Assembly (NCBI GenBank): GCA_963969345.1
Contig: OZ017767.1
Span: 10,236,471-10,300,470, forward strand
DNA: 64,000 nucleotides
DNA from: Turbatrix aceti
Lineage: Eukaryota; Nematoda; Chromadorea; Rhabditida; Panagrolaimidae
Direction of reading: 5' to 3'
Of this stretch, positions 22,100 to 32,601 are shown piece by piece. A program made the position numbers and the translations under genes. Every line of letters starts with the position of its first letter. Position 1 is the stretch's first letter. The notes below the pieces were generated by a model that searched no databases, was not told the DNA's origin, and worked only from the letters and a program-made list of their open reading frames with translations.

Positions 22100-23515
22100 A
22101 TGAGGCTTTCAAATCACAGTGCACTCGCTGCGGCTGTGGTGGTCATCGGAATCGCCGTCGCCTTTGCGCAGAGTAAGTTTTTTTTTATTTGTAATAAATT
22201 TTAATTTTACGTTGAACAAAAAAATTTTCCTCGCTAATTAACTCTAATTATTGATTATTGATTTATTTAACGGTAATTTATCGTAAAATATGTTTGACAC
22301 AATTTTCGATAAACCACTTTTCCACTTTTCTCCCCCGCACCGGAAAAACCACTTTTTCACACCCCAAAAAAAGTTATCTCCTTTTTTGGGCATTCCAGAT
22401 TTTTTTTACACTTTTGACGTGTTTTTTTTCAGGGCAAGGCCAGATCATCGCCGATCTTGGTAAATTGATCGTCGAAAACTGCCCTCCCATGCTGTGCACG
22501 GGCCTCGATTGTGCCATCGTAACCGAGCGTAACGGATGTCAGCTTTGCGCGTGTCCAATTGGATCGCCGGCCCGCGGCTGTGATCCCATGCCTTTTGGTA
22601 GGTGTTTTCTATGACTTTTTTTTATGTTCAAACTTTCTGTTTACTCAAGTTTTGTACGTGTAGAGCGCCGATTTATGCGAATGCGTTTTTTGGAAAGGTA
22701 AAAAAAATTCATGAAAGTGTAACACTCGCACTTCTGCAAACTGAAAAAAAAACCCTTGAAAATACCAGTTTATTTTATAACTTTTAATGAAAAATGCGGT
22801 TTTTACACGTCAAGAAAAATGAAAGGAAGGGAAGATGGAATTTGTCTGCCGGTTCGAGAAAATGATTTTTTATGGGGATTTTTTTACAAATCGGTGACGT
22901 GATTCTCCAAGGGTATTTTTTTGCAAATTTTCATATTTTGAAAAAAACTACAAATTTTGTGTGCATTTTTTTACAAGAAAACCAAAAAAACACAGTAAAC
23001 AAAAATGTTTTTATACAAAAAAAATTGTTTTGGTTAATCCGATCGTTAAAAAATTGTGTTTCGACGCGAAAACAATTAAATTTTAGTTTTGCGATTTTTA
23101 AATTTTACATATTTTAAAAAATTACATAACAATATCTTGAAACGAAAAACAGGAGCTTTTTGTATTTTTTTATTATATTTGTCAGAATTGCAAGAAATTT
23201 GAAAAAAAAATATTTTTAACGCAAAATCTTTTTTCAAATTTTTGTCCACAATAACCGTGCTTTTTAGTCCTCTGGCACGACCTCATCGTCAACGGCTGCC
23301 CGAACGTCACCGTGAACACGCGTGACCCCGCGCAAAAGGTGCATCGCTGGTTCCGTCGCGTCAACCGCTTCACCAATACCGACCAGTGCGAGCCCTACAT
23401 CTTCCCTTACTGCCCGGAGCTTGACTTTAACCTCTGGCGCTCGCCCCGAACCCGTGAGGAATGCGAACTCTACTGCTACTCCATCGATGAACAGCGTAGA
23501 CGAGGCATCATCTAA
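22100..23515 (+). CDS. Secreted antistasin-like plus Kunitz-like protein
   Basis: Three coding exons: 22100-22172, 22433-22597 and 23268-23515 (161 residues). A TTTTTTTTAG acceptor two bases before the ATG indicates a leader intron or trans-splice site. Exon 1 is a signal peptide (hydrophobic AAAVVVIGIAVAFA). Exon 2 has a Cys pattern typical of antistasin domains (C-x4-C-x4-C-x8-C-x2-C-x-C). From the last Cys of exon 2 through exon 3, six cysteines with RWFRRV, C-x7-C and C-x3-C spacing resemble a Kunitz domain, though C1-C2, C2-C3 and C4-C5 loops are longer than normal. A secreted serine-protease inhibitor is the likely role. The P1 residue cannot be set because the C1-C2 loop is atypical. 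Confidence is high for a secreted Cys-rich gene, moderate for function. Confidence 0.7.
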
Positions 23516-24140
23516 TCCTGGTAGATATCGTATCTGCCAACAACCCCAACTCGCGCACGCTCCGAACGAAAGCTCACAGTCATCGGTTGTCACACTTTGA
23601 AGCGGATAATAGCCGGTTTTGTGCATTGTTTTATACTAATTGTCACCTATCTTGTTCTTGTTCTTGTTCGGCTTGCATCGTTTGTGGCGTCTGACCGATG
23701 ATTGCAGCCGCCATTTTTGTGCAACCATAAATTCGACGGCTCATTTTTGTGTTTTATACCCCCTCCTATTTTTTTCTTCCAAAAAATATGTATTGTTTTT
23801 TTGAGCTTGCTTGTTAGATAATTTTTTTCATCATTCGTTTGCTTCAATGACGGATAACATAAAAAGATTGATTCAAGAAAACCCTTTTTTAATGTCGAGA
23901 AACCCTTTTTTTAATTGCAGACAAAAAACGGCGTTTTAGTATAGGTGGTAGCATTTATCTGACGGATTCGTGGAAAACTCAACTATCGCCGATTTACCAC
24001 CCGGACCAACTTTTTAACCAGTTGATTTCTATGCGAGATAGGTAGGTATACTAGTATTTGATATATTTAAACAACAAAAATCTGCAAAACACAAACATGT
24101 CTAAAATTCAGGTATAAAAACAATACAAGGAGCAAACCAT
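23516..24140. other. Convergent 3' ends of the Kunitz-like gene and COA8
   Basis: No AATAAA is obvious for either gene. A plus-strand open segment with good splice signals (TTTAATTGCAG at about 23922, GATAG|GTAGGT at about 24042) reads SIYLTDSWKTQLSPIYHPDQ. It lacks a start exon, and its continuation lies antisense to COA8 exon 3. Confidence 0.35.
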
Positions 24141-24144
24141 GACC

Positions 24145-25024
24145 CTACTTCCGCGCTATCAGTCGACAAAACCTAATCCAGTTGACGCGTATCGCTGGGA
24201 AGATCAGTCCAAAGTTCCGTCTGTACCACTCCCTGAAAAAAAAGTGTTCAAAGCCTTATTTTTAATCTGGAAGGTTGAAAAAAAAAGACAAACTTGTTGT
24301 AAGCATGAAGAATAGGTGCCCGTTGGTTGAGAAAGTTTTTATAAAAAACCGACATTTCGCTGGCAGGAATTTGTTGGTGTTGTTCGATGCGAGAGCGCGT
24401 CCTTTTGCGTTCGGCGACAAATTCGGCACGTTTTCTCTCGAATAATTCGTTGTGCGAACGCCAAAATTCGCTATTCCATTCGGTGAGTTCTTCGCGGGCT
24501 TGACGGTAGGCTGATTCGGCTACGGTTTCGTTCGGTAGTTTTCGGAGCCTGAAAAAGAAGTGGAGTAAAAGTGATTAAAAAAAAGTTTCAAAATCCGGGT
24601 TAAAAAAAGACGCCAAAAAAAATTCAAAAAAATGTGCCAAAATAAAAAAATTGCCGAAATTGCGCAAAAATGAAAAATTCAAAAAAATATGCTCTGAAAT
24701 AAAAAAATATCGCCCAAATTCAAAATTCAAAAAACGGCGCTAAAAGCAAAATTTTAAAAAGTGCTAAAATTAAAGTCCGAAATCTAAATTGGATAAAAAA
24801 AAGACATTGAAAAACGGAACTTAAATTTAAATCCAAAAAATTACGCCAATTTCAAAAAACGTCAAATTGGAATTACAAAAAAATCCAAAAATCAGGATTC
24901 AAATGTTTCCAAAAAAATTTCATCGTTATTTCAAAACTCACTTGATCGGTCGAATTTTGGAAACCTTGTCAGGTGGCCCAACCCAGTCGTACCTGCGGTC
25001 GAGTTTCACCCCATCTCCGGACAT
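24145..25024 (-). CDS. coa-8: COA8, cytochrome c oxidase assembly factor 8
   Basis: Three exons on the minus strand: 25024-24942, 24548-24294 and 24232-24145 (141 residues). Exon 1 carries YDWVGPPDKVSKIRPIK, the family's N-terminal signature (DWIGPPDKYSNLRPI in vertebrates). Exon 2 has LTEWNSEFWRSHNELF and SEMSVFYKNFL. Exon 3 opens with EWYRRNF, matching the family's (D)WYKRNF, and ends in a basic segment. COA8/APOPT1 acts in mitochondria and protects complex IV assembly from oxidative damage. The ATG lies about 20 bp after a GGGATTTTCAG acceptor with no upstream coding exon, so an SL trans-splice site is likely. It is the last gene of the MEA1-GTF2F2-QTRT2-COA8 cluster, 180 bp after the QTRT2 stop. 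The short N-terminus lacks an obvious presequence. Confidence 0.8.
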
Positions 25025-25204
25025 TTCGTCAATTACGATACCTGAAAATCCCAAAAATGCACAATTTACCGCCAAATTCACTTCAGATATCGTTTCAACG
25101 GTTCCAACCGCTCAAAATTTCTTTTTTCAACTCTTCAACTTCATTTTTAACCCAAAATCGGCATCACCAAAAAAAATCAACAACCAAACCCCAACAAAAA
25201 AATC

Positions 25205-27230
25205 TCAAACATCATCACCGATCCTGAAATCCTCCCTGAGAAGGTCAAACATTCGATCAAATTGGGTCATGTTGTGAACCGTCAACAAAACGCTTGCCAG
25301 GAGTTCTTTTGTATTGATGAGGTGCGCGATGTAGCATTTTTTGAACGTCTTACACGTGTAGCACGGACAACCAGACGTGACCGGTGACGTGTCCCCCTTG
25401 AAGGCCTCTGTCGAGAAATCTATGACCTCAAAACTTCCGTCGACGGCGAATGAGTCGTTGATCCAAAGCGCAGATCCCAGATCAGAAAGATAAACTGCGT
25501 AGGACGAATCGAAGAGATCGATTCCTGCGCGGACGAGTAGGCGGATGACATCGGGAGGAAACGCGCCTTCGACCAGTCTCGGACGGTTTTCGGGGAGAAC
25601 TGCCTGGAAAAAATTGGGAAATAAAAATTTTGGACAAAAAAAACGTATTTGGAATATTATTTGATCGTTTTCAGTGTGAAATTGCAAAGAAAAATTTGTG
25701 GGCCACAGTAACGGTTACAAAAGGTGTTATTCGAGTTACATTTTTTTTGAAAATTACGATACTTTTGTAAATATTTTACGCCATTTTCTTATTTTTTGAA
25801 TTTTTCATAATTTTATTGTTTATAATTTTTTCTATTACCATAACCGTTTTTTATAACTTCTGGATTCTTGACTATTTTTAACTGTGGTTACAAAAAGAAT
25901 CTTTTTTTCGTTGTAAGACACTTTTTTGGGGTTGAATAACGGTTACAAAAAGTATTACTCGAGTTACGATTTTTTTGAAAATTACGTTTTATCTTTCCAT
26001 TTTGGACAATTTTGTTTAGCATTTTTCCGTTCATAAATCCGTTTTTAATGCAGTAAACGTACATTTTTTAACTTTGTCTATTCACTATTTTGCCTAAATG
26101 AAATTCACACCCGTAAATCTCAAAACCCCCATCATACAAAAAAAAACGTACCAAAACATCGTAAACCAGTTCACCGACGATTTCCTTGTCAAACTCGACT
26201 CTTCCGGCGATCTGACTGCCCAGCGAGTAGTGCAACAAATCCACCATCACGCCATCAGCGTACGGCTTCGCAGCCAGGACCCTGGCAATGTGAATGCGTT
26301 GTTCCTTGTTTGCGCCACCAGAAAGAGCCGCAAATGACGCCTGTGGCAGGCGTCGTGTAGAAGAGTCTTTTTCGACCAGTGAAGTATCGTTCCAGGTTAC
26401 GGTGCGATAGAGTGACTTTCCACATCGCTTTTTGGTCGTTGTTCCGTCGATCGGAGGCGTATCGTAATCGTAGAGCGTGGTGAACGAGTGAACGCCTGAT
26501 GCAGTGATAAAGTCGGTGTAAGTCGTGGATTTGAACTGAAAAAAAACTATTTTTACGGTGTTACTGTAAAAATTGCTTTTGGCGGGCAAAAAAGCATTCA
26601 AAAATTTATGATCAAAAAGTAACAAAAATCAGGCCAAAAAATGTTACTCGTAATATCAGATTTTTGTTCGTAAATGTTACTTTTCAAAATAAGCCAAAAA
26701 AATCGCTTCGAGACCCAAAATTTCTGTTTTTCATGAATTTTCTTTCTTTTTTTCAATTTTTTCACATTTTATTTATTTTTTTTTTTAATTTTTAAAACCC
26801 ACTGGAATCTTTCCGCTAGTCGTCCAAATAGCAGCAATCTCATTTGTATTCAATCCAGACGGAACTTTTCCCAAAGGATCGTGTAACGACAGATGAAAAA
26901 CCAAATCTGGATCAATGCAACAAAATTCTGCCAGGTTGCCGAGTTCTTTGTCGAAGACATCCGCACTGAAAAAAAATTTAAAAAACACGTGAGAGTCCAT
27001 AAAACTTTTTTTAAAACGAACACTGAAGAAAGAGTAATCTGAAGAATTTGCTTTTGCTTGAGTTTGAGCAGCTTCTGTGCGACATCGTGGACGAGGTGTG
27101 GTACGTGACCCATTCGGGTATACGTCAGGTAAGCCGGGGTTTCGAGATTTACGGGTGTTGGGTGGGATCCCCATTCTTGGATCGTTCCCAGCCGTCCTCG
27201 TTTTGTTCGTCTTTCGACGGTGAATTTCAT
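25205..27230 (-). CDS. qtrt-2: QTRT2, queuine tRNA-ribosyltransferase accessory subunit
   Basis: Four exons: 27230-27022, 26965-26803, 26535-26152 and 25603-25205 (384 residues). The start MKFTVERRTKRGRLGTI parallels the family start. Exon 2 holds the LHDP motif, exon 4 PRLVEGAFPPDV, and the zinc site CPCYTC with C331, C333, C336 and H362 in LLTVHN. QTRT2 pairs with QTRT1 to swap guanine 34 for queuine in tRNAs with GUN anticodons; it is the non-catalytic partner, at the outer mitochondrial membrane in mammals. A TTTTTTTTAG acceptor lies six bases before the ATG. Length and domain order are normal, though the C-terminal tail is short. Most of the open frames on the opposite strand here are shadows. 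Confidence 0.87.
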
Positions 27231-27749
27231 TTGGGCTAAAAAAACATTAAAAATGGATTTAATAAACAAAAAAAATACGGAAAACAGCCTAAAACGACAA
27301 AAGTAAATCATTTTCAAAAAATTTGAAACAAATTTTTCAAAAAATTTTGTAATCGTTACTTCGGCGCCCAAAGTGTCCCACAACGAAAAAATGTTTTCTG
27401 GAAACGGTCAAAAATCCGTCCAAACCAGTTATAAAAAAAACAGTTACGGTAATAAAAAAAGAGTTTTGGATGATAAATTTATGAAAAATGCTAAATAAAA
27501 AAATAGCCTAAAAAACAAAAGGAACGAAATTTTCAAAAAATTGCTACCCGAGTTAAATTTTTGGAACCGTTCCTTCGACTCTCCAAAATGTGTTCCACAA
27601 CGAAAAAAATTTCCCCTTTCTCCAAGAGATAAAAACGCGATTCAACGCTTCAAAAAATTCCCAAATTCTATACAACATTTTCAATTTTCATTCGACAAAA
27701 AAAAACAATCAGCATTACAAGAACCTCGTTATCAATCAAGAATCACGGA
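27231..27749. other. GTF2F2-QTRT2 intercistronic spacer
   Basis: 520 bp of A/T-rich sequence, longer than the other gaps in this cluster (115-180 bp) and long for a nematode operon spacer. No exon is seen, so a separate promoter for QTRT2 and COA8 cannot be excluded. Confidence 0.45.
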
Positions 27750-29298
27750 TTACTCATCCGCCGATGGATCATCGGTCGTGTTGGGAGTCGACACATAGTT
27801 ACGGTATTCAGGTTTGAGTTCATAGGTTGACTTGTGGGGCGGAGCCGTGTGATAGACGGCAATACTCGACAGAATATCGCGAAGGTAGTTTGGCGGCTGT
27901 TTTGTGATTGCCTGAAGATCGTTGATTCTGTAGAACTGATGCTTTTGAAAGGCCGCAAAGAGTTGATCCATGACAACGTTTCGATCGGCACGGACGTTTT
28001 TCTGCGAGGGATCCTTTCGAACGCGGTCTCGAAGCGAATCGACGTGTTTGGCGACGGGTTTGTAGACGTTGTGATGTCCCTCGCGACGCTGAGCCATGCT
28101 ATCCGGCTGCGAAGCGTGACGGATGACCGCGGACTTGAGTTCCATGTATTTGATGTCGTTTCGGGGAGGGATGACTTCGGCCCGCTTGACGGTACGGCCC
28201 TCAATCGAGAGCTTGCCTGACTGAAGGCCGATGTCGTCTTTGAGGTGAGACTTGTCTTCGAGCAGGATTCCAAGCTCCTGGTTCTGGGGATTACGGAATC
28301 GGAAAATATGCTTGTCGGGTATGACCACGGATGTCGGCTGCTTGGTCACAGGCTTCAGGTCTTCATTGGGCTTGAAAACGCGGGACGATGAAGCGCCAGA
28401 AATGTTGACCTGTTTACGGTCTGAGCTTGGCTTGGCATCGAGCTCCAGTCTCTGAAAAAAGTTGACAATTCAGCAAAAAAACCCAAACCAAAAGACAATT
28501 TAATTTTAAACCAAAAACTGCATTTTTTTGCGCAAAAAATGCAAAAAGCAATAAATTTGAAAATTCTACAAAAAATATCAAATTTAGGGTAAAAAAAGAT
28601 TCTACAAAAAAAATTCTAATTTAGGGGAAAAAAATTCTACAAAAAACAGTTCAAATTTATGGTTAAAAAAAATTCGACGCCAGACACAAAAAATATTTAC
28701 ATTTAAGATAAAAGTGACGTTTGAGTTAAAAAGAAAGGATTTATAGACAAAAAAATCAAAAAAAGAAAGCTAAAAAAGCCTAAAAGAATAAAAGTAACGT
28801 AATCTGCGAAAAAATCGTAACTCGAGTAATACTTTTTGTGATCGTTATTTGGACGACTGCCTGACAAGTGTCCTAGAGCTAAAATATTTTTACGGTTAAA
28901 ACGCGATTTTATGGAAAAATGATTTTAGATTTGGTTTAAAAAACGATAAGGTTCAATAATTGCAAAACCGTAAAAATGCCAAAAAAAAGAATTTTTAAGC
29001 TAAAAAAAATAATTTATTTAATAAAAATTCAAAAAAGTTTTAAAATTAAAATTTTGAACCAAAAATCCATTTTTCAACTCACCGCCTCAGCATTATCAGG
29101 AAGCGTGGTAATCAGGCTCACGCTGGTGTCCGATTCAGCGACGAGTCTGGCAACGTTGTGGCCTTTGTGCTGTTCCCAGATACTGGAAAGGTAGCGTGGA
29201 ACTTTGACTAGAAAAACGCATCGATTGGCAGCCGACGTATCGACCAGATCCTTGTTCGCAGAAGACGATGACGCCGCGCGTTTCTTCGAGCTTGACAT
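27750..29298 (-). CDS. gtf-2F2: General transcription factor IIF subunit 2 (RAP30/TFIIF beta)
   Basis: Two exons: 29298-29083 and 28451-27750 (305 residues). Exon 1 has the Ser-rich start MSSSKKRAASSSS and the N-terminal TFIIF signature FLVKVPRYLSSIWEQ. Exon 2 has the linker and the C-terminal winged helix (LFAAFQKHQFYRINDL, ITKQPPNYLRDIL, ELKPEYRNY). RAP30 recruits RNA polymerase II to promoters and binds DNA through this winged helix. An ATTCAG acceptor sits one base before the ATG, 132 bp after the MEA1 stop, a trans-splicing layout. The 631 bp intron is A/T-rich and empty. The GTG at 28349 is internal to the exon, not the start. Confidence 0.9.
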
Positions 29299-29431
29299 TC
29301 TGAATGTGGTTAGTGAAAAATAAAACGTACATAAAAACAGTTCAAAAAGAAAAATAGGTATCAAAACCGATCGAAAACGGTCAAAAATTCGCCCAAAAAA
29401 TCCAAATAAATAATTTACGATAAAACACACT

Positions 29432-30183
29432 TTACACATTTTTTGAACGCAAAGAATGAAAAATTTCTTTCAGCTTGGAATCGTCGATCTCCTTTGCCCA
29501 CGAGGGAGGAGGAAGTGAAATTTTGGATGCAATGTTTTTGATGGCGTCTATTTTCTCGGCACTCAGATTCAGAGAAGGTCGCTCGCCGAGATCCAAGTCG
29601 TCGTCCTTCAGGTGAACTTTTTCGCTGGATTTGAGTGCCTGGAAATACATAAAAAGTACGCAAATGCAACAAAAAAGAAGAAAATAAACTTACAGCCTCA
29701 AAATCGTTTTTGATCGCGGCAGGTAACAGACCAGGTGCGGGAGCGTCGACGCGGGCGATTTCCTCGTCCAGCGACTCTCTGGCCTGGATATCCTCGTCGT
29801 CCGCGTGGTCGCCGTCGTCGGAGGGATGCCCGGGGGCCATGGGCAGCTGAACGTAGCCTGCTCGTCTGATAGCCGCGTCTTCAGCATCGCTGCCGTCGCC
29901 CGGACCTTCGTAGCCGTCTAAAAATCCCGAAATCACGACAAGCCATCTTTTTTTACGCAAAAACCAACCACTATCATTGTCAGATTCCTCAGGCGGGGCG
30001 ATATTTTCCATGCCTAGGCCGTTCATTTCGACTTGAAATCCTATATGCCAGCCATCGCGTTCCAAATTTTCTAAAAAAAAACCCGATAAAAAGTTGAAAA
30101 CACACTTTGCGGCCCAGCTTACCCTCAGAATCTCCATCCGTCAACGGCGGAGGCTTGGGAGGGTCATCAGGTGCCGGTCCCAT
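29432..30183 (-). CDS. MEA1-family protein (male-enhanced antigen 1)
   Basis: Four exons: 30183-30123, 30070-29969, 29917-29694 and 29638-29432 (197 residues). The protein is acidic in its first half (PPEESDNDS, DEDIQARESLDEE) with AGYVQLPMAP equivalent to the family's GYxPL core. The C-terminus, KIDAIKNIASKISLPPPSW followed by AKEIDDSKL, matches the conserved MEA1 tail (VKxxMAGVxLPxxxxPxWAxEIxD). MEA1 is a small conserved protein with poorly known function; in mammals it is linked to spermatogenesis. It is the first gene of the cluster, so its upstream DNA should hold the cluster promoter. The exon 2 donor is weak (G|GTTGGT, or GATA|GTGGTT one residue earlier). Confidence 0.75.
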
Positions 30184-30650
30184 AACAAAATTGATACAAA
30201 CAACAGCAAAAAATATATTGACGACGAAAAGTGGACGAAAACAAGTTGTGCAATTTTTGAAAGTGTTCGACACAGAACGCCAAGTAATTCTGTGTCGAAC
30301 GCTTGGCGTAGCGCGGGCGACTGGAAATTTGGAGCATGGCAATTTTCTCCACTCAATTATCGCTTTGAAAAAATTTGGCTGCAAGAAAAACTATTTTATA
30401 ACAAAAAACGTGTTTGGAATTGTAAAATAACGTTAAGCACATGTTCTATCAATAAAAATTTGCCATGAGCCGCAACCCACAAAATTGTGATTCGGAAAAT
30501 AGAGCCGGTAATTTGAAAGCACTCTAAAGTCGAAAACCAATTTTTTTTATCATTTTTTTAATTTTTACATAGTTTCGTGCACTACGGCGAGTTTTGATAA
30601 AAATCCCATTTTGTAGATTAGTAGCTGAGTCGCGGCCTCTACCCTCATTC
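30184..30650. promoter_or_regulatory. Candidate promoter of the MEA1 cluster with interleaved palindromes
   Basis: About 80-125 bp upstream of MEA1, GTTCGACACAGAA (30265-30277) pairs with TTCTGTGTCGAAC (30288-30300), while CGCCAAG (30278-30284) pairs with CTTGGCG (30302-30308). The two inverted repeats are interleaved. No TATA box is evident. Assignment as a control site is inference from position. Confidence 0.4.
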
Positions 30651-30669
30651 CAAAATCGGCTCGCAGAGT

Positions 30670-32305
30670 CTCTGCGAGCCGATTTAGGATCGAGGACACA
30701 TCATTTTCACACTTTCAAATGTTTTGAGTCAGAGTTGTAGGCCTTCGGGGGAAAGGTCCCCAACCGCGATATTTTATTTTATAAAATTCGGATTCACGAG
30801 ATTCGGCTTCAGAAGTGTTTTTCATAAAAAATAGTGCCCTGTGCTACGTTGGTCATGAACCATTCCGAAAAAATTAATATAGGGGTTTCTGAGGACGGCG
30901 GATCCAATGACATGCTCAGAATTTTTTTTCAGTTACGGTAATTATCGATTTTTTGATATCATACGTTTTCAAACCGCTATCATATTCGGATCTCAAACTT
31001 AAGCGGTAATTCGATAAGCCTATCTTCTTCCCCGTTGTTTTTTGTATCGGAAAAAGTAAAACACAAAAAAAAATCGCGTGCCCAAGGTTGTCATAAATTT
31101 TAATTTATGCTCCAGACTCGACACCGAAGCCCTGCGCGCAACGTGCACGCACGATTTTGCGCCGCTGCACACGCGTATTGACCTTTATTTTTTAGACGCA
31201 TGCCTAAATTATTACAAAAACCGTTTTTAGAACCATTCAATAGGTGTGCCAAAGCGGGAAGGTGTACAGTAGTCTTTTTTCCAAGCTTCACCTGTAAAAT
31301 GCCTGAGGCTATTAGCCATAATAGTTTTAACAAAAATGACCTGCTCTATCTTATAGAGCATTCAATTCTCTATGGAGTGTAAAATTTTCAGATTTTTACC
31401 GTTATTTTTGGATACTGTAGCTTAATTTGCCCAACGTCTTCTAAATTTGACTTCAAATTATGAGATTTTTATTTCTTAAGAGAAGCGTCGGCAGAAAAAT
31501 GAAGGTTAAATTTGGTGTATGTTTTTTAAATTAATGTAGTGAACCCAAAAATTAAGGTAAAAATCTGAAAATTTTACACTCCATAGAGAATTGAATGCTC
31601 TAGAAGATAGAGTAGGGCATTTTTGTTAAAATGTTCATGGCTAATAGCCACGGGCATTTTACAGGTGAATCACGGAAAAAAGATTACTGTACACCTTCCC
31701 GCCTTGGCACACCTATTGAATGGTTCCAAAAACGGGTTTTGTAATAAGTTAGGCATGCGTCTAAAAAATAAAGGTCAATGCGCGTGTGCAGCAGCGCAAA
31801 ATCATGCGTGCACGTTGCGCGCAGGGCTTCGGTGGCGAGTCTGGAGCATAAATTAAAATTTATGACAACCTTGGGCACGCGATTTTTTTTTGTGTTTTAC
31901 TTTTTCAGATACAAAAAACAACGGGGAAGAAGATAGGCTTTTCGAATTACCGCTTAAGTTTGAGATCCGAATATGATAGCGGTTTGAAAACGTATGATAT
32001 CAAAAAATCGATAATTACCGTAACTGAAAAAAAATTCTGAGTATGTCATTGGATCCGCCGTCCTCAGAAACCCCTATATTATTTTTTTCAGAATTGTTCA
32101 TGACCGACGTAGCAAAGGGCACTATTTTTTATGAAAAACACTTTTGAAGTCGAATCTCGTGAATCCGAATTTTATAAAATAAAATATCGCGGCTTTGGAC
32201 CTTTCCCCCGAAGGCCTACAACTCTGACTTAAAACATTTGAAAGTGTCAAAATGATGTGTCCTTCTCCCCACCTTGGTCCTAAATCGGTTCGCAGAGTGT
32301 CTTGA
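30670..32305. mobile_element. Large foldback repeat with about 740 bp arms
   Basis: Left arm (about 30672-31410) and right arm (about 31545-32305) are reverse complements with scattered mismatches, separated by about 135 bp. Each arm keeps a 77-codon open frame (minus 31333-31100, plus 31623-31856) whose products agree at roughly 85-90% of positions (both contain VHLPALAHLLNGSKNGFCN). No transposase is seen and I could not define a target duplication. The left tip itself forms a hairpin around GGCTCGCAGAG and CTCTGCGAGCC. Confidence 0.75.
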
Positions 32306-32505
32306 ACGCATTTTTGTCGGCGAAGCACATCCTGTGGGCACCATAATGTGTTTCTTCCATGTTAATCGATGTCTTACACGTTAATAAATCAAAATATTAT
32401 TCATACAACCACGGAGAAAAACTGAAGTCGTATTTGTCATCAAGCACAAAAAGGTAACAAACGAGAGACAAAAATGAGACAGAATGGTGGTCGCTACGCT
32501 ACGCA

Positions 32506-32518
32506 CGGTATAAATAAC
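32506..32518 (+). promoter_or_regulatory. TATA box of the SDR gene
   Basis: GGTATAAATAACA lies about 90 bp before the ATG at 32602, suitably placed for a TATA-driven start. Confidence 0.5.
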
Positions 32519-32601
32519 AAAGCAAATTCTTTTCATGCTTTAGTGTTGGTGCAACTAGTAGCCCCTGCACTTACATCTGGTTGTTTATTCACTTGCAAAT
32601 A

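Noticed and set aside
23924..24140. Plus-strand segment reading SIYLTDSWKTQLSPIYHPDQ with good splice sites
   Set aside because: No start exon upstream, and its continuation overlaps COA8 exon 3 in antisense, which has clear family similarity.
29135..29332. Alternative frames over GTF2F2 exon 1
   Set aside because: Shadow of the RAP30 N-terminal coding frame.
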